Origin: Archegozetes longisetosus
Lineage: Eukaryota; Arthropoda; Arachnida; Sarcoptiformes; Trhypochthoniidae
Assembly: GCA_018873245.2 (NCBI GenBank)
Contig: JAEMBT020000009.1
Coordinates: 2,000,001 to 2,064,000 of the forward strand
Direction of reading: 5' to 3'
DNA length: 64,000 bases
This document shows positions 1 through 13,149 of this stretch, in pieces (position 1 is the stretch's first letter; each line of letters begins with the position of its first letter). The translations under genes and the position numbers were made by a program. A model generated the notes under the pieces. That model made no database searches and was not told the origin of the DNA. It saw only the letters and a program-made list of their open reading frames with translations.

Positions 1-1897
1 TCTACAGTATTCGTGCTCATAACTAGAGTGAATAACTTGATCGTTAGAATGAGAACTACAAAAGTTTTGCCTTGTATTCAATGATTTTAGAGAATACGAA
101 CTGAAAAAAGCATTGGTCTTTCTTTGTGGAAAGAAATAAATTATTTCAAAGTTTAATAATGAAAACGAACCAATATAAATTACACCTTCGAATAAGTTTG
201 GTCGAAATTCAAAACTAATTTTCTTCAAATTTTTTTCAATATCCATATTGTGTAATAATTGTTTGAAACTGTCATTTAAATTACCAAAATAGAAATTCCC
301 CAAATGAAGTAAAGATTTATGTAACTTTAATTGAGGTTCCGGACATGCTATTTTCTTATTTTGAATTTCAATTTCGCACGATTTTAATAAATGTTCATTA
401 CTTGAATAAACTTTGAATTCCTCCAGTTTTTTTTCATTTAACATTTTAGAAAAGATGTCATAATATAATTGTTCCCTTCTTTGACGTTCTGTGTTATTAC
501 TTATAATATATTTTATATCGAATGAACTATTAAAGTAATTGCGTTCTATTCTCTCGATTGCTTCTTTATTCAAAAGAGGTACGACAATAGCTAACTTTGG
601 TAATGTTTTAGTTTGTTCTATACTCAAACGAGTAATTGTTTCTTCTTTTAAAAAGTCTAAAATAATTTCACTCACTTGATATGACATAAGACAAAAGAAC
701 ATTAACTTAAGTAAAGAAACAAATATCAATCGAAGTTTAGTTTCTGATGGAATTTTGATAATAGAATGTAAATTTACACCAATTGTTAACAGAAATGAAT
801 TAATTATGTGGAAAATCTTCAGAAATGATTGATTAATGAAGTGGAAAAAAAGAGATTCCGAACCACATCGAAGATATTGACCCGACCGAACACAAATATC
901 CAATCAAATCCATTTTCGGACTGTGAATATAAAACATTTCCTCTTCAGATGATTTCATAAGTATTGCGCTTATCATTCCTTGAATCGAATGGTGATTATT
1001 GCTATTTTTGATTGTTTCAATGTGATATATATTATTGCAATTCTTTTTGCATATCTTTTTCAGCAAATTTCTTTCAAGCTTTATGTTACAATTTTTATCC
1101 ATGCACAAGGTTTTATTGAAAAGATTAACATCATCATAAAACCATTTTTTGTGACATCTACATTGTTCATACTCTTTCTTCATCATATATTTGACAATAC
1201 AGTCTTCCTGAGATTTCGGTGCATTCTTTGTACCCGAATACGAATCATAATTTTGACAATCGGTTTGATATGGAAATGGTAGTAATATTTCATGAAAACT
1301 ATCTAATTCGATTTGATATAAGAAACTATCCCTCAAATTGAAAGAATCACTTAATATATTTGGAGGTGTTTTAGTTCCATGGATATTCACATTGACGTTC
1401 GAAATATTTAATTCTTTCGACTTTATTACTAAACCTATACCAAATTCACGATCTTTTGCTTCAAGATCATTAAGAAGTTTACTTAAAAATATGATACACA
1501 ATGGTGAATGCGATGTTGCACTCATTATCGGTTTAGACAATTCATAGCAAGCTTCCTTAGATCCATTTGTAAATTGAACTGTACACTGTATACTTGAGTT
1601 AAGTTCAGTTGAATATGTTTTATAATCATATATATTTGAGAATCTTTCATAAAATCTTCTATTGCATACTGTAAGGGATGGTATCTCATGTAATGCGTGT
1701 TTAGACTTCAAATCAATAACTGTTTCATAATTTAGATAATTTATAGTTAAATCAATTGTTTGATATATATACAATATTAATATGACAAAACGTACAATTT
1801 TTTTTATTAGTTTTGAAGGAAAAATTCGGTGAATCTGATTGCATCGTTCAAACATTCTGAGTTTACTTAGCAAAACGAGAAAACTTATTGTGATCAC
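1..1897 (-). CDS. DEG/ENaC-like channel, two-unit form, runs off left edge, one frameshift
   Basis: Membrane ion channel subunit of the degenerin/ENaC type, here as two subunits in tandem in one reading path. The N-terminal part has a membrane segment (IVRFVILILYIYQ), a cysteine-rich extracellular region with PFPYQTDCQNY and CRCHKKWF, and a second membrane segment with the WFGIS motif resembling the G-x-S filter. A run of seven A (845-851) shifts the frame just after WFGISFF. The paralogue at 5640-5645 has six A. Downstream of that the other frame is open to position 1 and encodes the first half of the second unit. The frame opens with GTG at 1897. No in-frame ATG lies upstream, and the first ATG is at 1855. 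Its nearest relative is the copy at 4348-6679. Family assignment is by motif pattern; ligand unknown. Confidence 0.72.
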
Positions 1898-4347
1898 ATG
1901 TAAGCCATTACAACATTTAAACTTTTGTAAAGTACTTCGTCTTTACAACTAACAAGTATTTATAAATCAATAATTGAAATCAATTGTGTAAATATTATTT
2001 GTATAACAATATGATTCGGAAAGTAAACGAAATTAGATCCAATAACTTATATTGATTGCAACTAAAATATGTTGTATTTTTCACTTCAATACCGACACAA
2101 GAATTAGATCGACTTCTTTTTCAACTATACGTTCGACAAAACAGTTATATCCAGCTATATCTCAAAAATAATTAACTTCTATTCTCATAAATTACTTTTT
2201 AAATAAGTATAAATCGATATTTGAGAGAATGCTAAACAAGCATCGTTTTTAACGTATGGTTGCTTTTATTGAATTCCAAATCATTATTTTCGTACAAGCA
2301 TTCAACGATCGATTTTATTTTTGCAATCTATACAGTATAATTCAATCAATAAGACATGTGTAAAATTAAATATTTTGATGAGAAATTGTTTTGTATTAAA
2401 TTTTTTCCTAAAATCATTTTATATAAGAAAGCGAATAAACTTATTTAATTTTAACTTTTCTTTATAATACTTCTTATACTAGGCATAATTTTTGATTAAA
2501 TTATTTTATATTATTTTATAATCAAAACAAGTATTTTCTTAGATGACTATATTTTGTAATACTTTTAAGTAGACGCGCGACTTGTGGGATATCTAAACTT
2601 GTATTTTATTAAATAAAAACTCAAGTACTTTATTTTACTTTTACATATAAGATAAGATCTTTAAAATATGCCATTTTAATTGAGATATCTATTAGTTTTT
2701 AATTACTGTATGCTTTTGCTGTAGAATGAATTTCGATCGAGTTATTAATAACCATATCTTAAGTATTGTTTGAAGTGATGGCACAACTCGCTTCTTAGTT
2801 ATTCATGATTCGTGATATATACAATGAAATAAGTTTTAGTCATATTGATCAACACATATGTAAAAGAAATATAATCATTTTCATTTGAGGCTAACAAAAG
2901 TGACGGTCGTTATAGAAATAGCCAATAGTTCAGTTTTCACGTATAGTACTTTTATTTTACAAAATTTTCTTTAAAGTCATTGATATGTTGGGATATTATG
3001 AAAATTTGATTAAACATTAACTGAAAGTTTTAAGTTTTCAAAATGAGCTACGGATTAGGAGATATATGTTTGCATGTGAAAAACAATCAGATTATCGATT
3101 TGGCGAAAAACCACTCCTAACTTGATTAAATCATAGAGAGAGCACTGTAACTAGTGTCTACCGTAATATAAATTCTACTAACAAGAATGCGGTTTGAGAA
3201 TAAAATATCCTATTTTTATAACTATATCCTACGCTCTATGCTTAGCCTACGATATTAAAAATTCTAATTTTCACTTTATAATTAAATTTCTGTGCATGAT
3301 AAGGGCCTAATGTATTGCATACATAACTAAAGTTTTCAAAAATTAAACATATTTTCTTATACAGTTTTTAAGGTATAATCGCGAAAACAGTACTATCTTA
3401 TAATGAAATATTATTAGAATAAAAGTTAGTAAACTTGAAACATATCTCAATTTTCATCTTTAATTCCAAGTCATTCAGATTTTATAATTTAAATAATATA
3501 GTAACAAATTAGTAAAACTATAAATAAGCACTTATTCACGAGAAAGTACTAAAGAGTACTATCACATTTATTTTTATTTTTGTGACGAGGGATCATCTAA
3601 ACACGAAAAATAGGTTTAAAATGTTTTCTGTAGTCTTTCGTATATGTGTGTCCAAGTTGAACGAATTGGAATTGGGAGCCTCAATGTGAGTTCCAATTCA
3701 TTTTTAACTATAATACTATAAAAGAGTCTGGCAGGATTAGATAGAATGTGCTCTAATAGAAAGCTAAATCATAACTTAATTTTTCCATAGCTTTCTTTAT
3801 TGATATAAATATATGAACAATACGATTACAGCTTTACATTGCATTTCTTACATACTATACAGTAAAATGTAAGAAATAAAACTGTTCTTATTAACAAATC
3901 ACTTTTTTGTAGTCTTTTGGTGTACTAAACTCACTATTTTTAACTCCATGGAAAATATTCAAGTTTACATCAAAATACTTATGTAATTTTGCAATTTAGG
4001 TAAATAATAAATATATATATTTATTTTTCAGTCAAATGGAAATTTAGTTGCACTGTAACTGTAAAGCTAAGAACTATAAACTTAGAACATATAGAAGATG
4101 TAAACTACAATTTCTATTTTAAGATACATCTACTTTATCATTATTAAACCGAAAAAAGACTAACGTTTTGCTCTTAAGACTAATGAAATAAAGTAAATAA
4201 GCTTAAAAACTGTAAATACTATTTCTTATCTCGCTGTACATTAAAATGGTTTTTGATCAGTGAGAATAATTTATCGATAAATTTTTTGCAAATGTAGATA
4301 AGTCGTATCTCATTTATGGCAAGTTTCGCCAGATAAAGTCATTTTTA
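1898..4347. other. Intergenic, 5' flank of DEG/ENaC copy A
   Basis: No gene seen. The first 350 bases closely match the flank upstream of the copy at 4348-6679. Positions about 2300-2420 hold a repeat also found near 7100, near 20.3 kb and inverted near 63.6 kb. Position about 2600 is the empty-site equivalent of the transposon insertion at 7355-8177. Confidence 0.6.
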
Positions 4348-6679
4348 TTAATACAATAGTTGTTTGAGTCTTCGACAACATTTAATGATTAGTGTAATTA
4401 AATCAACGAAAGAAAGAGAAGACAAGCCAAACCATAGACCTAAAACTCCACCCAAATTATAAATAAATCCATTAGTGTCTGTCTTTAAAGTTTCAGTATA
4501 TCTTAAGTGATCAGAGCTGATGGGAATCAAATTGAAACTTGTTGAGTTGAACATCTTATATGATCGAGTTATGAAATTATAATGAATTGAATTACATTGA
4601 CGACCACATTTAGACTCACAATATTCTGCAGTTTCTAATAAAAAAGATTGATTGGAAAAAAAATCTGGTTTACAAAATTTGTAATTTTTGTTTATCAAGT
4701 GTTCTTCTATATCGAGAAACAAATCGACATTATCTCTAGTTAAACATTTATACTCCCTGATAAAAATATCGAAGAAGCAATTAAATCTACAATATTCTGA
4801 CTCATGACTAGAGTAAATAATTTGATCTTTAGAATAAGAATTGCAAGAGTTTTTCCTTGTATTCAATGTATTTAGAGAATACGAACTGAAAAAAGCATTG
4901 CTCTCTGTTTCTGGAAAGAAATAAATAGCTTCGAAGTTGAATACTGAGAACGAACCAATATAAATTAAACTTTCGAACAAGTTTACTTTAAATTGAAAAC
5001 TAATCTTCTCCAGATTTTTTCCTATATCCATATCGTGTAATAGTTGTTTGAAACTGTCATTTAAATTACTAAAATAGAAATTTCCCGAATGAAATAATGA
5101 TGTAGCTAATCGTAATTGGGGTTCTGGACATGCAATTTTCTTATTTTTAATTTCAATTTCACAAGATTTTAAAAATTTCCATCATTTAAATAGACTTTAA
5201 ATTCCTCGAGTTTTCTCTCGTTTAACATCTTAGAAAATACGTTATAATATAATTGTTCATATCTTTGACGTACTGAGTTAATATTTTTGAAATATTTTAC
5301 ATCAAATGAATTGTTAAAGTAATTGCGTTGTATTCTCTCAAGTGATTCTCCATTCAAAAGAGACACGGCAAGAACTAATTTTGGTAATATCTTGATTTGT
5401 TCTATACTCAAACGAGTAATTGTTTCTTCGTTTAGAAAGTCTAAAATAATTTCTTTCACTTGATATAACATCAGACAAAAAAAATAATAGCTTAAGTAAA
5501 GAAACAAATATCAATCGAAGTTTAGTTTCTGATGGAATTTTGATAATAGAATGTAAATTTACACCAATTGTTAACAGAAATGAATTAATTATGTGGAAAA
5601 TCTTCAGAAATGATTGATTAATGAAGTGGAAAAAAGAGATTCCGAACCACATCGAAGATATTGACCCGACCGAACACAAATATCCAATCAAATCCATTTT
5701 CGGACTGTGAATATAAAACATTTCCTCTTCAGATGATTTCATAAGTAATGCGATTATCGATCCTTGAATCGAATGGTGATTATTGCTATTTTTGATTGTT
5801 TCGATGTGATATATGTTATTGCAATTCTTTTTGCATATCTTTTTCAGCAAATTTCTTTCAAGCTTTATGTTACAATTTTTATCCATGCAGAAGGTTTTAT
5901 TGAAAAGATTAACATCACCATAAAACCATTTTTTGTGACATCTACATTCTTCATACTCTCTTCATCATATATTTGACAACACAATCTTCTTGAGATTTAG
6001 GTGCATTCTTTACACCAGAATATGAATCATAATTTTGACAATCGGTTTGATGTGGAAATGGTAGTAATATTTCATGAAAAGTATCCAACTCTATTTGATA
6101 TAAAGAGCCATCCATCAAATTAATAGAATCACTTAATATATTTGGAGGTGTTTTAGTTCCATGGATATTCACATTGACGTTCGAAATATTTAATTCTTTC
6201 GACTTTATTACTAAACCTGCTACAAATTCATGATCTTTTGCCTCAAAATCATTGAGAAGTTTACTTAAATATGTGATACACAATGGTGAATACAATGTTG
6301 CACTTATTATCGGTCCAGATAATTCGTTGCAAGATATCTTATATCCATTTGTAAATTTAACTAAACACTGTATGCTGGAGCTAAATTCAGTTGAATATGT
6401 TACATAATCATATATATTTGAGTATGCTTCATAAAATCTTCTACTGCATACTGTAAGGGATGGTATCTCATGTAATGCGTGTTTAGACTTCAAATCAATA
6501 ACTGTTTCATAATTCAGATAATTTATAGTTAAATCAATTGTTTGATATATATACAATATTAATATGACAAAACGTACAATTATTTTTATTAGTTTTGAAG
6601 GAAAAATTCGGTGAATCTGACTGCATCGTTCAAACATTCTGAGTTTACTTAGCAAAACGAGTAAACTTATTGTGATCAC
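4348..6679 (-). pseudogene. DEG/ENaC-like channel, two-unit form, three frameshifts
   Basis: Paralogue of the gene at the left edge, offset by about 4.78 kb, so a tandem duplication. Compared with the intact copy at 16901-19294 it has a 2-bp loss in a GAGA tract near 5958, an extra T in a T8 run near 5478-5486, and one base lost near 5172 in a T run. Between the breaks all parts of both units are present: first membrane segment, cysteine-rich domain, WFGIS segment, second-unit membrane segment and a final YNLGGVLGLWFG segment. A stop also removes about 10 residues at the C terminus relative to the intact copy. First in-frame ATG is 6637; the open frame begins at GTG 6679. It could be a real pseudogene or the product of homopolymer errors. 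Confidence 0.75.
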
Positions 6680-7354
6680 ATGTAAGCCGTCACAAAATCT
6701 AAACTTTTGTAAAGTACTTAATCTTTACAACTAACAAGTATTTATAAATCAATAATTGAAATCAATTGTGTAAATACCATTTGTATAACAATATGATTCG
6801 GAAATTAAACGAAATTAGATCCAATAACTTATATTGATTGCACCTAAAATATGTTGTATTTTTCACTTCAATACTAATATATGAATTAGGTCGACTGCTA
6901 CGTTTCAATTATACGTTCGATAAAACAGTTATATCCGCGATATCTCAAAAATATTGTAAGTATACGAGCAAATTAATTGACTTCTATTCTCATAAATTGC
7001 TTTTGAAATATGTATTAAATCAATATTTGAGGGAATGACAAATAATCATTTTTAACGTATTATTACTATTATTGAATTCTAAAACATTTGATGATAGATT
7101 TCGATTTTTAAACTATAATTCAACCAATGAGACATGCGTAAAACTATTTTGATAAGTTATTTAGTATTAAGCTTTTTACTAAAATTATTTGATATAAGAA
7201 GGTGAATAATCTTATTTAAATTTAATTTCTATTCATTTAATATTAGGACTAATTTCTGATTAAATGATTATATAACTAAAACAAAATGATTTCTTGGAAG
7301 ATTATATTTTATAATAATTTTAAGTAGGCATACTTCTTGTAGGATATGAAAATT
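6680..7354. other. Conserved 5' flank of DEG/ENaC copy B
   Basis: No confirmed gene. The stretch 6690-7190 is similar to the flanks of the other DEG/ENaC copies. A short plus-strand frame at 6838-7038 shares a HLK..VFFTS-like start and AISQK with one at 19364-19660, but copy A breaks this frame. This is conserved flank DNA, either an unrecognised 5' exon or regulatory sequence. Confidence 0.4.
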
Positions 7355-8177
7355 TGGTTACACTTCGAAATTTCGAAAAATAAAGTTTCGAAATACAAAG
7401 TTTCGAAAACCCTGTTTTGAAACCCTAATAATACGATGAACCCCATTTTTGTTTTTATAGGGATATTACTTTCAGATCTCTATTAAGAAACCAATGGATT
7501 AGTATTAAAAAATAGTAACATTGATGTAATTGTCTTCATTAAAATGATTGGCATATTTATTATCAATTAAACTCAAACTGGCTTTACATTCTTTAGTTTT
7601 GTACTGATAATGATCTCTATTTTGTAGGTTTTAATTCTATAAACATCGAATTATTGTGAACTGCAGATATAGAACTGCAATCATTATTAATTCAATAAAC
7701 TCAATTATTCATAATTTATTCTAGAAGACATTGAAAATAGAAAATCTTTTGCGCAAGAATGTCTATTAATGAATGAAAGACTTAGACCGATATGCACAAG
7801 TCGAGACTTAACTAAACTGTTTTAAACATTAGTTGTGTAATGAGTTTTAAAACGCGTTTCAGGTTTTAAGTCGGTTTTAAGACTTAAACTGTTTTCAATA
7901 GAGTTGCGCATACAGGTCTTAAAGTTTTATTATCTTTAAAACTCTGTCTGCTAATCCCTTAATCTATTGGAGTTCCTCTGCAATTTGATAATAGTGAAAA
8001 CAAGTTTATTCCACAAATAAGGCTTATTTATTAATTTAATGCTCAATTTCAATGATATTTGAAAATATTTAGTTTCAAATTTAGATTTTAAGTTTAAAAA
8101 TCGGATTATTTTTCTGGTATAAAGTTTAGAAACAGGGTTTTCGAAACTTTATTTTTCGAAACTTCGAAGTGATCCCA
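7355..8177. mobile_element. Non-autonomous TIR DNA transposon with empty-site paralogue
   Basis: 823-bp element flanked by AAAATT on both sides (7349-7354 and 8178-8183). The ends are inverted repeats: left TGGTTACACTTCGAAATTTC, right end complementary to TGGGATCACTTCGAAGTTTC, both continuing through GAAAAATAAAGTTTCGAAA. The left end carries one extra 16-bp TTTCGAAA-type subrepeat. No transposase frame is visible. The paralogous flank of DEG/ENaC copy A at about 2590-2640 continues straight across this point without the element. Superfamily not assigned. Confidence 0.75.
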
Positions 8178-8183
8178 AAAATT

Positions 8184-8511
8184 TTTATTTTATTAAATTA
8201 AAAGCCACAAAGTGCTTCATTTGACTTTTACATATACGATAAGATCTTAGAAATGTGTCAATTTATTTGAGGTTTCTATTGGTTTTTAATCACTGTATAT
8301 GTTTGCTGTCGTATTACGACATAAGATTGAAGATAAAGTATCGAATGAAAAAAGATCTATTCATTAATATCGAAAACCAAAAGATCGAATGCGACATAGG
8401 ACCGCATACGACGTAACACTAAATGCAAAATAGTATCAGAATATATTATATCAAATGTTAAATATAAATTATTAGAACAAATCTTTTAAGTTCGAACTAA
8501 TCAAGTTTATA
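8184..8511. other. Intergenic, nothing recognised
   Basis: Continuation of the duplicated flank (8184-8310 resembles 2600-2720) followed by AT-rich sequence. No gene or structured feature seen. Confidence 0.5.
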
Positions 8512-8864
8512 TTAGTATGTTTGATGGATGCTCGGAATGGGAATGAAAAAAAAAATTTTAGAATAATTGTTTTAATGTTTTTAATTAATATAATGTGTTT
8601 GAACTTCGCACACAAAATTTTAGTCGTCTGCCTCTAATTGTTTATTTTTTGGTGATCAATCAAAGTCTAGTCATGTCTAGTTCTTATCTAATTTTTAATT
8701 GAAAGCATAACTCCGGAAGAGTGGCGTCGGGTGTACGAGAAGTGGGAGGACAGAATGAATCGGTGTATTCGGGCTATGGGGGACTACTTTTAAATAATTT
8801 GTAAAAACATTTCAATAAAATTCTGTTTTTGATATCCATTCCGAGCTCCCGTCAAACATACCAA
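8512..8864 (+). mobile_element. Internally deleted mariner/Tc1-type element
   Basis: 353-bp element flanked by TA. Inverted ends read GTATGTTTGATGGATGCTCG on the left and, inverted, GTATGTTTGACGGGAGCTCG on the right, followed by GAATGG in both. Inside, 8704-8793 is an open plus-strand stretch ending in a stop. It encodes a typical C-terminal tail of a mariner-like transposase (EEWRRVYEKWEDRM, CIRAMGDYF). The rest of the transposase is missing. GC content is above the surroundings. Confidence 0.72.
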
Positions 8865-8869
8865 TAATT

Positions 8870-9313
8870 TTTTAATGCAATAAAACATGAAATGATTGAT
8901 CAAATTTATATAATTTCATATGTAAGAAAAAACATTAGGAGTTTTGACGAAATACAGTAGAAGCTCCATATAAAAGACATTTCGATGCAGTAAACTTATT
9001 TAGATATAATGAAGCTTGCACACATTCGATATAAAATATGTTTCTTATAGAGTTCTCATAAGTATTATGATATTAAAATCAAGTTTTCAACCTTATTGTA
9101 CTTAATTCGATGAAGAAACTCTGAATTCGGTTGTAATTTTGAAGTGCGATTCGAGCTGATAAGCTAAAATTTTGATGTTAGTTAGGTTAGGTTAGTATGA
9201 TCCAATAGATTATTGCCAAAACAAAATTTTGTGGATCTGCCTCTGAAGTTTAAGTTGTTTTCATATTAGATTTTTAAATCTTTTTATACTTAAAACTCAT
9301 TACCTCATTTAAC
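8870..9313. other. Intergenic, 3' side of gustatory receptor gene
   Basis: No gene seen. Contains a short interstitial TTAGG-like stretch (GTTAGGTTAGGTTAG, about 9178-9196). Confidence 0.5.
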
Positions 9314-11103
9314 TCATTGAGAAATTTCAACCAATTTTAGCATAAAGACAGCTGTAATCGCAATAATCTGTAAACAAAATTTATTTTTGATAAGAAAGTA
9401 TTGAGATAAATAAAGTTTAAGTACTAACTTCATATCCACGCGAATAGTTTAGTATAAAAAGTTTCCAACAATAAAACCCAACCCTTTTCTGACCAACTCT
9501 TTCGATAAAGTTCATTAACTGTTGATTAAATAAACAAAAACTTCAATATGACTCAAAGTCCAATTAGGAACATGCAATATAATGCATATGTGGAGCAGCT
9601 ATTGTAAACATAGCCCCGGCATTATTTGTTGAATATCATCATATTAAGGGAATAATTGTTTGATTACTAAAATATGAGCGCTTAAAACGAAATCAGTATT
9701 TGTACAAACCTAAACACACACAATTTTTGTAATATTGATTATTGTTTATTTTAAATTTTTAATTTATAATTTTGTGTGTTTTAGACCGAATAACTGTTTT
9801 CACTTTTTTAAACATTACGATTTTGATCGAGGATTAGATTATGATTTAATATTAATCAGAGATGTGTTGAAAAGTATTTATATTTAATTATTTGACTAAC
9901 CCTTAGGTATATGATAATTAACAGAGTTTGCACTCAGTAAACATCCTCAGTAGACATCTTAACACTTGTCTAAATGATACACGAGCTATGTTTATAATAA
10001 TTGTTCCACATTATTATTTTCACCCATACCTTTATTCGTGTCCTGTTATCAGCTTGTCTTTTAGTGAGAGAGACGATGCATGAATTCATCAATATGTATG
10101 ATTTATTAGCTTCAAAATTGACTGAAGACGCAGTGTTTATGACCAGAAGTTGAGTGCAAATGAATAGAATAGTGCCAAATATAAAGATTGATTTCACGAT
10201 AAAATTCATATTTCCGTAAAGTGTTAAATAGAGAAAAGTATTCACTATTGAGGTGAATAGTATCCAAACCCAGAATAAGAACTTCGACCAATAATTGTCG
10301 TTATACTCATTACTTTCCGAATACACAGAACCCAATGATTTCATTATAAACATTGATTTAAAATTTCTAACTTCTATTCCATTTCTACCATTGACTTTCA
10401 TTCTTTCATTAATAGCCCTTATTTTGCATTTCAAATAATAGCATATTATATGAAAGTAAATTAGTTGCCAGAATATAAAACTGTAACCAAAGTAACTACA
10501 ACATGCCCAAAGAAAACTATGAGGAATACCAAAGAATATCATCTGTTTTAGTGAACATTTAAGAATAAATGTCGAAAAGGTTACGATAAAGGCTATTAAA
10601 GGCATAACTAGTTTCGTGAGAAATTCGCACAAATAGATTAAAATTGTGGACATTCGCATCAATCTACGGACATCTGCTTCTTTGGTCAGACCAGTACTTT
10701 GTGGTGAAACTAAACCAGAAATCATTTCAAACGGTTTGAGATATGAGGGCTTTATACCATTCTTATAGTTGTAATAATGAGTGATTTGTGAAATGAAGGC
10801 TAAAGTCGCTATAAGACTAATAAATATATTCCAATGAATCTTTAAATTAAAAATATAAGAAAAGTCTCCAATAATTAGAAATACATCTTCTCTATCATCA
10901 GATATTGATAACGAGATTGCACAACGAATAAAGACACTTATGTAGCACATAGAAATAGCAATTGGATTGTGAAATCTATTTCTTTTAGTTGGTCCATTTT
11001 GAAATAGAGATAAACCAATTGTGTAAAAATGAGTTCCAGCAGATTTGATGACTACACTCGAATTCAGAGGAAATTTTGGGTCGAATTTGTTTTTAGCATT
11101 CAT
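9314..11103 (-). CDS. Gustatory-receptor-like seven-TM protein, 3 exons
   Basis: Predicted membrane chemoreceptor. Exon 1 is 11103-10030 (ATG at 11103, 358 codons, phase 0, donor GTATGG). Exon 2 is 9518-9429 (30 codons, acceptor AACAG, donor GTTAGT). Exon 3 is 9367-9314 (17 codons plus stop). Total 405 aa, the usual size for insect/mite GR-type receptors. Several hydrophobic segments are spaced through exon 1. Exon 2 carries VGFYCWKLFI, and exon 3 a final hydrophobic helix (ITAVFMLKLVEIS) where the GR signature lies. The two tiny 3' exons are conserved in the related loci at 36065-37385, 45697-47040 and 44315-44670, which supports the splice sites. No frame breaks. Intron 1 is 511 bp, much longer than in the relatives. 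Ligand unknown. Confidence 0.82.
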
Positions 11104-12990
11104 TTTGGTTGAGAGTTCTGTGTTAAGTAAACATCTATTTTTATTCGACTTTTTTTAGAACTTTCGAAATATTCTTTAGTCAATGAAAATTTAATTGGCT
11201 TTTATTAATTTTTATTTCTGTTTGCATAAAGTTGAGCTCAATAAATTAACATCCATTAGGTTCTAACTTAATTCAAATATAGTCAAAATAACTATAATGA
11301 TCTTTATTCATGTATAATCTTCACTAATTTTAATGTTGTTCTAAAACTTAATTACTTTAATTTATGAATATTTCGTTTAATAAAAAGTACTAATTGAAAA
11401 AATGATCTTAAAATTTATTTGATGGTTGTTCGAGGACAATATTCTTTTCGAGTTATTCTTCTGGACCAAAACCGCTTTGTTAAGTTCGAGTTTGAATTTA
11501 TACATATTTTTTAGAGTTCTCGTTGTTTTCATTAAAAAACAAGTCAATTTGATCTGAAATAAAATGAATCTTGTTTAAAAGTGCGTGTTAATATGTCTTT
11601 TCTGGCAGTACTTTATTAAATTTTCATTTATTCTAAGTTTAAGGTGATTGCAAAATGTTGGGTGATGTAAATAATATACCCAATTCTCATTTTTAGTGCT
11701 TCACTTTCATCAACCTATTTTTATAGGATTTCTTGTATGAAGTTCATTTGTTGAATGAATGTTTGCCTTGAATTACCTGTTTATCAAAACATTTTTATTT
11801 TGATCTAATTTTGTAAAGATTTTGACCATAAAATAACTAAGAAAATTCACACACATCTAGATAAGCATAAAAGTTCAGGTTTCATAATTTTCGATTATCT
11901 CTCATGAAAACATGCTTGAATTTGTATAAATACAAAAGTTAGGTAATAATTTATTTTTTAATAGGGAGCTCACATTAAAATTTGTAGATACAGGCATTAA
12001 ATTTCTAAACGTGTAAGTTTTATTAAGAAGATATCTAATTATTACATGTGATATAACTTGCAAACTCAACAACTTTTTGTTGTTTACTATCCATTAATGA
12101 TTTTTAAAAAATATTTCTATTATTTCGAGAAAAATTGGCTGTTTTCCATTTACTTATCGCATGCTTATGTTTGATATTATAAAATCAATGAATGGCTTGA
12201 ATGAAAGGAAAATGCATAATTTCTATAGAGTTTGTACCCCACGTAGACCTTCGGTTTTATATATCGTTAGAAAGACCTTTCGTAGTACTACTCAAATATG
12301 TCATTTCCCGTGAAGATCCATAGTCTGAGTCATAACACTTTGCCTCATACCCAAGATATAAAAGTGGGTTCAAATCCTCAAGAACTGGGTCTAGGACCAC
12401 TATATTCAATATGCAGACTCTTCTCGCCACCCCGAACATAGTGACATCCCACACATGGTCCTAGGTCTTATCATTTAGTTACAAGTCGTACTCCAAGTTC
12501 ATCACACATAGCACCCTATACCAGTGAAACTAGGAGCTTCACAGTGAAAGACATATTTTATTAGCACTTGATGAAACCTTTCAAATGATACATAGAGATC
12601 AAAGGTCTAAGTGGAAGCAGATTTGTGCATTCTCCCCTGAACATTTAGAAGTTATGTAAACCATCATTATGCTGTAAGTTATTAATATGGATCGAAATGA
12701 AACTTAAGTTCAAAAAGCATTTAATTTGTATTTTATGCGATAAAAATAATTTCACTACTTTACTAAAGTAACTTGAACTAAAGTAATGTTTTTCAATGAA
12801 TTTCCAGTACTCATGGTCATTATTAACAATACTAATAAATTTATCAATGATTATTTAATATGCTACTTACTTGAACCCATTTTTGAAATGAGTTAATGAA
12901 TAGGCCTTTTACTACACATTAGAAATACATTTTATATTATACTAAATATATATGCTGATTTGGAAAAAGTTCACTTTAAAATCGACCAAC
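11104..12990. other. Intergenic with a GC-richer island
   Basis: No gene supported. About 12230-12660 is clearly richer in GC than the flanks and contains a GTTCAAATCC box resembling a pol III B box (12365-12374), but no matching A box. It may be the remains of a mobile element; origin not recognised. Confidence 0.4.
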
Positions 12991-13002
12991 TCGGCATCTT
13001 TT

Positions 13003-13095
13003 AAGCAGAACAAATATAAGCACGATTTCATCATCATCATATTCCGTTATGGATCAATTGGTAATAATAAAATCATGTTTATATTTGTTCTGCTT
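13003..13095. repeat. Hairpin-forming inverted repeat
   Basis: Arms at 13003-13028 and 13070-13095 (26 bp, two mismatches, core AAGCAGAACAAATATAA) separated by 41 bp. It sits just left of a Tc1 transposase remnant; whether it belongs to that element is unknown. Confidence 0.65.
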
Positions 13096-13149
13096 GAAAA
13101 ATTACAGAGTATCAGGATGGTTTGATCAAGCTTTTATGGCAAATTCTTC

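Noticed and set aside
3640..3710. Small inverted repeat GAATTGGAA/TTCCAATTC as a regulatory hairpin
   Set aside because: Nine-base arms are expected by chance in AT-rich DNA of this length.
6838..7038. Small conserved plus-strand protein upstream of the DEG/ENaC-like genes
   Set aside because: Partly conserved with 19364-19660 but the frame is broken in the copy near 2100 and in the right-edge copy; general flank similarity explains it.
9178..9196. Telomeric array (TTAGG)
   Set aside because: Only about three units, interstitial, beside normal genes.
12257..12454. Short minus-strand frame in the GC-richer island
   Set aside because: No recognisable motif, non-standard context, and the island looks like degraded mobile DNA.
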